The position numbers and the translations under genes were made by a program. Shown here in pieces: positions 1 through 6,027 of a stretch of DNA of 15,004 bases. A model generated the notes under the pieces. That model was not told the DNA's origin. It did not search any database and was given only the letters and a program-made list of their open reading frames with translations. Numbering within the stretch: the first letter of the stretch is position 1; each line of letters starts with the position of its first letter. Source of the DNA: Prevotellaceae bacterium UBA1716 (lineage in GTDB: Bacteria; Bacteroidota; Bacteroidia; Bacteroidales; Bacteroidaceae); the NCBI GenBank assembly GCA_002317225.1, contig DCIW01000176.1, forward strand, positions 1 through 15,004. The letters run 5' to 3'.

Positions 1-453
1 GCCCTCGTTCGGGAATACAAAAGCACCATATACACGGTGTGCATGATGTTTTCCGAAGATCCCGACGAGGTGGACGATATGGTTCAGGAGGCGTTGATAA
101 CTCTATGGAAGGGTTTTATGACGCTTACCAGCAGGGAGTATCTGAAGTCTTGGGTTTGGAAAGTGACTATGAACTCGTGTATCTCTTACGATCGCAAGAA
201 GAAACATAAGAAGGAAGAGTGTCCGCTTACTCCAGCACACGAAAACCTTATGAACACAGACGATGTTCGAGGCACTCAAATCAAGATGCTTTACGACCGT
301 ATCCACCTTCTCCAACCATTCGACCGTGCCATCGTGATGCTTTGGCTTGATGGTATGCCATACGAGGAGATTGGACAGATCATGGGTATTTCGACCAAGA
401 ATGTGTCTGTGAGATTATTCAGAATTAAAGAAGAACTTAAAAACAAGAAGTAA
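1..453 (+). CDS. ECF-type RNA polymerase sigma factor, 5' partial
   Basis: The frame is open from base 1, so the true start lies outside the window; 150 residues are visible. It would direct RNA polymerase to a small set of promoters. The first ~45 residues look like sigma-70 region 2 (LVREYKSTIYTVCMMF, then DEVDDMVQEALITLWKGF), followed by WVWKVTMNSCISYDRKKKHKK, the usual end of region 2. Region 4 lies near the C-terminus, with LQPFDRAIVMLWLDGMPYEE, then a recognition helix GISTKNVSVRLFRIKEEL. The size and two-domain layout fit ECF sigma factors. The stop is one base before the start of the next gene, so the two are surely cotranscribed and probably translationally coupled. The regulon and signal cannot be read from the sequence. 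Confidence 0.9.
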   Translation, partial: ALVREYKSTIYTVCMMFSEDPDEVDDMVQEALITLWKGFMTLTSREYLKSWVWKVTMNSCISYDRKKKHKKEECPLTPAHENLMNTDDVRGTQIKMLYDRIHLLQPFDRAIVMLWLDGMPYEEIGQIMGISTKNVSVRLFRIKEELKNKK

Positions 454-454
454 T

Positions 455-1093
455 ATGGAAACTAATAATACAGTAACTCCAAACAAGGAAAATATCGAGA
501 GTGCAGAACTCCTGGAAATGCGTCAGCAGATGGCTGAACTCAAGTCTCAGCTTGACGAACAGCTTCAGCTTAATGAAGTTAATCTTCGAAAGAATATAAT
601 GAAGAAGACCAATAGCATCAATAGTTTTGGTTCTTGGATGCTGTTCGGGGGAATATTAACTGCGATTTTATTTCCATTTGTATTCCATCGCATTTATGAC
701 TTTTCAATAGCATGCTGTCTTGCGACTTCTATACTTTGTATAGTGGATGCATGTCATGACTATTATTCTGCTCACCGTATTTCGAAGTCAAAGATTTCGA
801 GTGGTAATGTAAAGGAGAATATTGAAACGCTCATAAGCATGAAGAAGAATAACAAGACTGCTTTTGTTGTAGGTCTTTTTTGTATCGTTCCTTTGTTCTT
901 CTGGTGGGGATATGAAATTATGAATACACCATACTTTGATGAAATGGGAATAAATATTGAAATCGCAAAGTATAGTCTTATTGGTTCTTTATTAGTAGGA
1001 TCTGTAATAGGCGGTATTTTTGCTGTAAAACTTTATAAAAAGCAGCAAAAGAATATTTCGGAGATGATTGATATGATTAGTGAAACAAAATAA
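455..1093 (+). CDS. Four-helix membrane protein with N-terminal coiled coil; possible sigma-factor partner
   Basis: Not a family I can name. The 212-residue protein starts one base after the sigma factor stop. Residues ~15-50 are charged and heptad-like (ELLEMRQQMAELKSQLDEQLQLNEVNLRK), suggesting a cytoplasmic coiled coil. Four hydrophobic segments follow at about 59-78, 83-100, 136-155 and 173-194, with Lys-rich ends suggesting both termini are cytoplasmic. There is no zinc-binding anti-sigma motif (HxxxCxxC) and no FecR-like domain. From its position, it may control or sense for the sigma factor, but that is inference from gene order alone. The next gene starts 12 bases after its stop, so all three probably form one transcript. 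Confidence 0.75.
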   Translation: METNNTVTPNKENIESAELLEMRQQMAELKSQLDEQLQLNEVNLRKNIMKKTNSINSFGSWMLFGGILTAILFPFVFHRIYDFSIACCLATSILCIVDACHDYYSAHRISKSKISSGNVKENIETLISMKKNNKTAFVVGLFCIVPLFFWWGYEIMNTPYFDEMGINIEIAKYSLIGSLLVGSVIGGIFAVKLYKKQQKNISEMIDMISETK

Positions 1094-1105
1094 ATATTTA
1101 GACTT

Positions 1106-2011
1106 ATGAAAAAGATTATTATCGCTTTGTTCGCTCTTATGGGCATATGTGAGTCGCAGGCTCAGATTCTTTACAAAATCAGTGGAAACGATTTGAAGGA
1201 TGCTTCGTACATCTTGGGTACTTATCATCTTGAGGATTCGAAGTATGTGGATAAGATTCCGGGTGCTAAAGAGGCAGTGAATGCTTGTCAGCAGGTGTAT
1301 GGCGAATTGCCTTTTGATGATATGTTAAACCCTGATTCATTGGCACTTATGTCAAATGAGTTGAGACTTCCGGAAGGTAAGACTATCAAGGATATTCTTA
1401 CAGCAGAGCAATTTTCTCGCCTCGATAAGTTTGTTGAGAAGGAAGTGGGCATGGCACTCTCCAATCCTATGCTTTACGGACAGATGGGTGGCATGACTCC
1501 TGCTGCTTTGAACAACACATTGACAGTGCTTATGTTCATGAAGAAGTCGCAGGGACAGATTAATCCACAGGATGGTCTTGACAACTATTTCCAGAAGGTG
1601 GCAAAAGCGGCAGGCAAACCAGTTCTTGGTTTTGAAACTACATCATACCAGGTTGATGTGCTTTTCCACAGTTCTACAATGGAGCGTCAGATTGAGCAAC
1701 TCATGTGTCTTGTTGATAATAGCGATATCTATTCTGAAATGTCCGATAAGCTTATCGATGCATATCATTCGCAGGATATGGAAGAAATCACAAAGGTTAT
1801 GGATATGAAACTCAACAGCTCGTGCGATGATACGCAAGAGGAAAAAGATCGTCTCATCACAAACCGTAACCTCAACTGGGTTAAGCTTATGCCTGCCATC
1901 ATGAAGGACAAGTCAACATTCTTTGCTGTTGGTGCAGGTCATCTCGGTGGTGAAAAGGGTGTGCTTCAGCTTCTCAAGAATGCTGGATATACAGTTGAAG
2001 GTGTGAAGTAA
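1106..2011 (+). CDS. TraB/GumN family protein, exported
   Basis: A 301-residue protein of the TraB/GumN (PF01963) type, related to the TIKI metalloprotease fold; its bacterial role is poorly known. The N-terminus is a Sec signal peptide (MKKIIIALFALMGICESQAQ), probably cleaved after SQA at about residue 19. Conserved family motifs are visible: SYILGTYHL at ~34-42, with the GxxH signature, NRNLNW at ~253-258 and FFAVGAGHLGGEKG at ~272-285, whose GAGH is the second family signature. It ends in the usual LLKNAGYTV. The length is normal for the family. It lies 12 bases behind the membrane protein gene, making it the third gene of the sigma-factor unit and a candidate target or effector. The location is periplasmic or envelope. 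Catalytic activity is inferred from fold relatives only. Confidence 0.85.
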   Translation: MKKIIIALFALMGICESQAQILYKISGNDLKDASYILGTYHLEDSKYVDKIPGAKEAVNACQQVYGELPFDDMLNPDSLALMSNELRLPEGKTIKDILTAEQFSRLDKFVEKEVGMALSNPMLYGQMGGMTPAALNNTLTVLMFMKKSQGQINPQDGLDNYFQKVAKAAGKPVLGFETTSYQVDVLFHSSTMERQIEQLMCLVDNSDIYSEMSDKLIDAYHSQDMEEITKVMDMKLNSSCDDTQEEKDRLITNRNLNWVKLMPAIMKDKSTFFAVGAGHLGGEKGVLQLLKNAGYTVEGVK

Positions 2012-2165
2012 TACACTCATATCGTTTGATTGCTCAATCGTGGATAATTCTCTATAAAAAAATACATTCCTTTTCGTAATATCTACTTATCTTTTCTCAA
2101 CTTGATCAGTAAGAGTTTAGGTGTTTCGAAGATTACGATTACTTTATGTTTCAATAAAAATAAGC

Positions 2166-2231
2166 AGAAAACTTGCCGGTATCGGAAAAAAGTGATATAT
2201 TTGCACCATATTTAGCAAAGAAAACTTGCCG
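2166..2231 (+). repeat. 13-bp direct repeat pair around the Fic gene promoter
   Basis: AGAAAACTTGCCG occurs exactly at 2166-2178 and again at 2219-2231, 53 bases apart start to start. The first copy covers the probable -33 element and the second lies immediately before the ATG at 2235. The spacing is about five helical turns. Because the encoded protein begins with a DNA-binding helix-turn-helix, these copies are plausible operator half-sites for autoregulation. That function is inferred; the repeat itself is seen directly. Confidence 0.7.
2172..2203 (+). promoter_or_regulatory. Bacteroidetes-type promoter for the HTH-Fic gene
   Basis: CTTG at 2172-2175, a 20-base spacer, then TATATTTG at 2196-2203 match the Bacteroidetes sigma-70 consensus (TTTG at -33, TAnnTTTG at -7). 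Transcription would begin near 2210, leaving a leader of about 25 bases before the ATG at 2235. One of the two 13-bp direct repeats sits across the -33 element. Confidence 0.65.
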
Positions 2232-2234
2232 ATA

Positions 2235-3119
2235 ATGAATTATATCTCAGTTAGCGAGTATGCCCGTTTGCATGATTTGAATGAGCGTACAGTAAGAAAC
2301 TATTGTAGTCAGGGAAAGTTGGAAGGAGCTTTTCTGACTGGTAAAACATGGAATATTCCGGAAGATGCGGTGGTAGTGAAGCACTCTCGGACAAGGAAGG
2401 AAATGCCTCTGTTGAAGATGCTTCGTGAACAAAAAGCAATGCGAATGAAGGGGGGGGTATACCATCGGACACAAATAGACCTTACATATAATTCAAACCA
2501 TATAGAAGGAAGCAAGTTGACTCATGAGCAGACACGCCACATATTTGAAACCAATACAATAGGAATAACAGATGAAACTGTGCGAGTGGACGATATTGTG
2601 GAGACAATAAACCATTTCCGTTGTATTGACAGCATCATTGATCATGCAACGGACAGACTTACGGAGGCATATATTAAAGAACTTCACCAAACTCTGAAGA
2701 TAGGAACTCAAGATTTACTGAAGGATTGGTTCCGTGTGGGTGATTACAAACTGCTGCCTAATGAGGTGGGAGGAAAGAATACTTGTGAACCGGAGAATGT
2801 CCACAAAGAAATGAGTGCGTTACTAAAGGAGTACAATGGAAAGAAATGCAAGTCTCTGGATGATATACTCGACTTTCATAAGCGTTTTGAAGATATTCAT
2901 CCATTTCAAGACGGTAACGGAAGAGTAGGAAGATTGGTAATGTTCAAAGAATGTCTCAACAATGGCATTGTACCATTTATTATCACAGAAGAATTGCGTT
3001 TATTCTACTATCGTGGCCTACAAGAATGGCCCACAGTTCCAGGTTTTCTTCGTGACACATGCTTGACAGCACAAGACAATTATAAATCTCTGCTTGATTA
3101 CTTTCGAATAAAGTATTAG
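2235..3119 (+). CDS. Fic-domain AMPylase-type protein with N-terminal helix-turn-helix
   Basis: A 294-residue protein. Fic enzymes usually transfer AMP from ATP to a hydroxyl on a target protein. Residues 1-45 form an excisionase/MerR-like helix-turn-helix (YISVSEYARLHDLNERTVRNYCSQGKL, then TWNIPEDAV). The Fic domain carries the complete active motif HPFQDGNGRVGR at 222-233, with catalytic His222. Upstream lies SNHIEG at 87-92, matching the inhibitory S/TxxxEG/N motif, so this looks like a self-restrained Fic with its inhibitory helix before the core. The ATG at 2235 is chosen over an upstream in-frame TTG at 2226, since the HTH begins right after it and the TTG lies within a direct repeat. 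No separate antitoxin gene is adjacent. An eight-G run lies at 2450-2457, between the domains. It converges with the next gene, with an 11-base gap. The target is unknown. Confidence 0.9.
   Translation: MNYISVSEYARLHDLNERTVRNYCSQGKLEGAFLTGKTWNIPEDAVVVKHSRTRKEMPLLKMLREQKAMRMKGGVYHRTQIDLTYNSNHIEGSKLTHEQTRHIFETNTIGITDETVRVDDIVETINHFRCIDSIIDHATDRLTEAYIKELHQTLKIGTQDLLKDWFRVGDYKLLPNEVGGKNTCEPENVHKEMSALLKEYNGKKCKSLDDILDFHKRFEDIHPFQDGNGRVGRLVMFKECLNNGIVPFIITEELRLFYYRGLQEWPTVPGFLRDTCLTAQDNYKSLLDYFRIKY
2450..2457 (+). repeat. G8 homopolymer inside the Fic gene
   Basis: Eight consecutive G bases encode the Gly-Gly at residues 73-74, between the HTH and the Fic domain. Runs of this length can slip during replication; a one-base change would separate the HTH from the catalytic domain by frameshift. 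As given, the frame is intact. Confidence 0.8.
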
Positions 3120-3130
3120 GCGTTTATTTG

Positions 3131-3943
3131 TTATGCCTTCAACTCTAATACAGTATCAAAGTCGGCAACGGATTGGTTCTGACCTATGCCACCAATGCGG
3201 AAACCGTCGGAAGTGGTTTCGCAGAAGACATACTTGCGGTTATCGATGGAGATGAGGACATCGGCAAGGTCGTCCTGATCTTGTAGGAAAGACTTCCAGC
3301 GTTGGTCGTATTCGATACAGATGGCAGCATGTTCGAGTTTCTGGGACATCATGAAGAGGACATTGTAGCCCATAACGTGGAAGAGAGAGGCTGCAAGGAA
3401 CGATTTGCAGTCGCAATCGCCATGACGATCGAAGAGGGTTTCGTCTGGGAAGCGAACATATTGGGAGGATTTGTTTATTTCCGAGCAATCATAATCGTGA
3501 ATGTACTTGATGTTCGGTTCTTGTACGAAGTCGAGCACAAACTGAAGCTTGTCCATCTCCCCAATTCCGTTATGACTGCATTGGCGATTGATGTACTTCA
3601 CAATTTCTGCCACATTCTTTATTGTGCGAGGATGACTCTGCATGTATTCGTACATAGTGCGGAGATTGTCCACATTATCCTTGTTAGGATTGGGAATGAA
3701 GTAAGGATTTGCCTCACGCAACTGCTTGATTTCATCGGTATTAAAAGATAATTGCAAGTGGCCTTTCAACTTTATCTTTCTTGCACTATCAAGCGACCAA
3801 CTATATACGATTTGCTTCTTCTCACCAAACAAGGACGAGTCGGTAGAAGTGCCGTTTGCTTGTGCAAGCTTCTTTTTCAGGTTGTTGATAACAACAAACT
3901 GATAGGCAATTACAGCGAAAAGTGCGATAATCAATCCAGTCAT
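3131..3943 (-). CDS. Membrane-anchored transglutaminase-like cysteine protein
   Basis: A 270-residue protein with one hydrophobic helix at ~3-20, then a Lys-rich segment (NNLKKKLAQ) and a transglutaminase-like core. The core shows RHGDCDCKSFLAASLFHVMG with Cys177/Cys179, LEHAAICIEYD with His205, and a following YVFCETTSDGF that can supply the acidic third residue (Glu242 or Asp246). This Cys-His-Asp order is the transglutaminase/papain-like arrangement. The substrate cannot be deduced. The positive charges just after the helix make the side of the membrane uncertain. The gene starts 18 bases after the stop of the Gate-domain membrane protein, so the two are probably cotranscribed and may work together. 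The ATG at 3943 keeps the helix and is the only plausible start. Confidence 0.75.
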   Translation of the reverse strand: MTGLIIALFAVIAYQFVVINNLKKKLAQANGTSTDSSLFGEKKQIVYSWSLDSARKIKLKGHLQLSFNTDEIKQLREANPYFIPNPNKDNVDNLRTMYEYMQSHPRTIKNVAEIVKYINRQCSHNGIGEMDKLQFVLDFVQEPNIKYIHDYDCSEINKSSQYVRFPDETLFDRHGDCDCKSFLAASLFHVMGYNVLFMMSQKLEHAAICIEYDQRWKSFLQDQDDLADVLISIDNRKYVFCETTSDGFRIGGIGQNQSVADFDTVLELKA

Positions 3944-3961
3944 AAGAGTGTATTTCTTGTA

Positions 3962-4864
3962 TTAAGTGGTTAGTTTCTGTATTCCTTTTCTTCCCCAAAC
4001 GAGCACAAAAGCAAAGAGCATTCGGGTGGAGACTACCCAAAAGGCAGAGATGCCGGTGAGGGCAAACACGATGGTATCTTCAAGTAAGGAGTGGTTCATT
4101 ATCAAGTGATAATTGACATCATTTCCCTCTTCTTTTGTTATCAAACCTTTCTCTGCAAGATCCATCATTACTGCCGAACCATAACTGATTCCCAACACAT
4201 TACCCACAAGCCACATATAAGCAGCTTGGTCTGGCAATCCAAAGAATCGCATTAGTGGAGAAAGGAAGCGCGAGAGCAAAGGAAGGAGTTTGTAAACTTC
4301 AATCAATCGTTGGATAACCATAAGTACATAGATGATAATGAATACCATCACCACCATCTTCACTTGTGATTGTGCCCAAGTGGTCAACACTTGAGCGAAA
4401 CTACTATCGGGAGCCGCTCCCACATAGAGGTAGTTGCTATTCATCTCAGGCAGAACAAGGTTGAGGTAGATAGCACAAACGAATGCCATCACAAGTCGAA
4501 TAACCGCCATCAACCAAAACGAAGAACCTGTCTTCTTATTCACAGCACACTCCATCGGGAGAGCATGACAGATAGCAATCATTATACCTACTATTGTGGC
4601 TTGCCTCAGAGTCAATTGGATTGACATCATTGCAGTTATTCCCGCATACGTTCCTGCAGCAGCACCAGAGATGAATATGACTGCTGATGAACCAGGTAAT
4701 CCTAAGTATTGGAATACAGGATTAAGATATCCCGCTATCCAAGCCAAGATGCCAAAATGCTGCAACAACGCAACAGCCAATGATATAGGTATCATCAGCT
4801 TCATTAACCAAGAAGCACTCTTCCAGGTAGAAGGAAGAGCGGAGAATAGTAGTTGTTTTAGCAT
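3962..4864 (-). CDS. Nucleoside-recognition (Gate) domain membrane protein, SpmA/SpmB/YjiH-like
   Basis: A 300-residue polytopic membrane protein with about eight hydrophobic segments. It holds two Gate-type halves (PF07670, shared by nucleoside transporters, FeoB and the spore maturation proteins SpmA/SpmB). The first half is around residues 20-115, with PVFQYLGLPGSSAVIFISGAAAGTYAGITA and ICHALPMECA; the second is around 195-285, with PLMRFFGLPDQAAYMWLVGN and GISYGSAVMMDLA, then MNHSLLEDTIVFALTG. The duplicated layout resembles an SpmA-SpmB fusion reduced to one short protein. Members of this family in non-sporulating bacteria have no settled substrate; transport of a small molecule is inference. 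It precedes the transglutaminase-like gene by 18 bases. No convincing Bacteroidetes promoter is visible upstream, where a long palindrome fills the space. Confidence 0.8.
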   Translation of the reverse strand: MLKQLLFSALPSTWKSASWLMKLMIPISLAVALLQHFGILAWIAGYLNPVFQYLGLPGSSAVIFISGAAAGTYAGITAMMSIQLTLRQATIVGIMIAICHALPMECAVNKKTGSSFWLMAVIRLVMAFVCAIYLNLVLPEMNSNYLYVGAAPDSSFAQVLTTWAQSQVKMVVMVFIIIYVLMVIQRLIEVYKLLPLLSRFLSPLMRFFGLPDQAAYMWLVGNVLGISYGSAVMMDLAEKGLITKEEGNDVNYHLIMNHSLLEDTIVFALTGISAFWVVSTRMLFAFVLVWGRKGIQKLTT

Positions 4865-4879
4865 GAGAGAGGTCTTAAG

Positions 4880-4995
4880 GAGTGAAAAGTGAAAAACAAA
4901 AAGTGAAAAATTTCCTACCGGATCTGTTATCCCATCCGGATGGGTATACTACAGCGGTAGCAAATTTTTCACTTTTCACTCTTCACTTTTCACTT
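4880..4995. repeat. 116-bp imperfect palindrome with GTGAAAA arms
   Basis: The arms at 4880-4920 and 4955-4995 are 41 bases each and match at 35 positions by hand alignment. Each holds AGTGAAAAGTGAA units ending in CTACCG/CGGTAG. The 34-base centre contains a perfect 14-base palindrome, CCCATCCGGATGGG (4931-4944). It fills the gap between korB and the Gate-domain gene. It resembles the low-complexity intergenic repeats scattered through Bacteroidales genomes; mobility or function is unknown. Confidence 0.85.
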
Positions 4996-5019
4996 AAAAA
5001 GTTCTTATGTGAACTTTTT
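4996..5019 (-). terminator. Hairpin terminator after korB
   Basis: On the minus strand, AAAAAGTTC, loop ACATAA, then GAACTTTTT form a perfect 9-bp stem whose 3' side ends in five T. It begins within the korB stop codon (5018-5020), so it can end the korAB transcript. By symmetry it also reads as a terminator on the plus strand, although no plus-strand gene precedes it. Confidence 0.75.
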
Positions 5020-6010
5020 ACTTAACTTCCCAAATATCGTTAGTTTCAAGGAGTTCAGCAAAGTTGTGATACTTCTTTGCAGCCTTAACTTCTTCAATCT
5101 GAGCAGTTACTGAATCATCGTAAGTAGGAGCGTCAACATCGCGGATAACACCGAGAGCAACAGGCCACTCCATTTCAGCAAGCTTGAGTTGGAGAGTGTT
5201 GTCCTCACACTTAGCATCGTGAACGAGCACGTCTGCTTCTGTGTAACCATCCTCACCGAGCTTGACAACCTTAACACCGAAACCTTCCTGAACGATACCG
5301 TATTCGTTGTCCTTACCGAAAATCATCTTCTCACCATGCTTGAGGAAGATAGCATTCTCAGCACGACCTTCCTTTGAATAAACTGCATCGTGACAACCAT
5401 TGTTGAAGATAACACAGTTCTGGAGAATCTCACAAACTGCAGCACCCTTGTGGTTGTAAGCTGCCTTGAGGATTTCTACAGTACCAGGAGCATCTGTCGC
5501 AACGGCACGAGCAAAGAAGTGACCACGAGCACCGAAGCAGAGTTCTGCTGGACGGAATGGGTCTTCAACTGTTCCGTAAGGTGATGACTTAGATACGAAT
5601 CCACGAGGAGATGTAGGTGAATACTGACCCTTAGTAAGACCGTAGATACGGTTGTTGAGAAGGATCATATTGAGGTTGATGTTACGACGATTTGCATGGA
5701 TGAAGTGGTTACCACCAATTGCAAGACCGTCACCATCACCTGAAACCTGCCATACTGTAAGGTCTGGGTTAGCAACCTTTGCACCTGTAGCGATAGCTGC
5801 AGAACGACCGTGGATTGTGTTCATACCATAAGTTGCCATATAGTGTGGCAAACGGCTTGAACAACCGATACCTGAAATTACTGCTGTATTGTTTGGAGCA
5901 ACGCCGATTTCTGCCATTGCCTTATGCAGAGATGCGAGGAAGAAGTGATCTCCACAACCAGGACACCAACGTGGCTGTCCCTTCTTGAAATCTTGAGCTG
6001 TATATGCCAT
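5018..6010 (-). CDS. korB: 2-oxoglutarate (2-oxoacid):ferredoxin oxidoreductase, beta subunit
   Basis: A 330-residue subunit that binds thiamine diphosphate and an Fe-S cluster. With KorA it decarboxylates a 2-oxoacid to its acyl-CoA and reduces ferredoxin, or runs in reverse. The cluster ligands are apparent: WCPGCGDH (Cys16, Cys19), GIGCSSRLPHY (Cys50) and EILQNC (Cys199). The TPP motif is GDGD at 91-94 followed by LLNN near 117-120, then IYGLTKGQYSPTS. The sequence best fits the KorB/OforB type, but the preferred substrate (2-oxoglutarate or another 2-oxoacid) cannot be fixed by eye. A good purine-rich ribosome site (AAAGAAAGGA) lies about 10 bases upstream. The gene follows korA by 17 bases. 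A separate small ferredoxin-type delta subunit is not present next to it. Confidence 0.95.
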   Translation of the reverse strand: MAYTAQDFKKGQPRWCPGCGDHFFLASLHKAMAEIGVAPNNTAVISGIGCSSRLPHYMATYGMNTIHGRSAAIATGAKVANPDLTVWQVSGDGDGLAIGGNHFIHANRRNINLNMILLNNRIYGLTKGQYSPTSPRGFVSKSSPYGTVEDPFRPAELCFGARGHFFARAVATDAPGTVEILKAAYNHKGAAVCEILQNCVIFNNGCHDAVYSKEGRAENAIFLKHGEKMIFGKDNEYGIVQEGFGVKVVKLGEDGYTEADVLVHDAKCEDNTLQLKLAEMEWPVALGVIRDVDAPTYDDSVTAQIEEVKAAKKYHNFAELLETNDIWEVK

Positions 6011-6027
6011 AATGAATGTCCTTTCTT

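Noticed and set aside
2012..2165. Possible hairpin GATTG-CT-CAATC after the TraB gene and a TCGTAAT/ATTACGA inverted pair
   Set aside because: The stem has a two-base loop and no proper T run, and the other pair is seven bases at a wide gap; both are expected by chance in AT-rich intergenic DNA.
3302..3751. A 149-codon plus-strand frame opposite the transglutaminase-like gene
   Set aside because: The minus-strand frame has the coherent Cys-His-Asp motif set and operon spacing; this one is its complement with no recognisable content.
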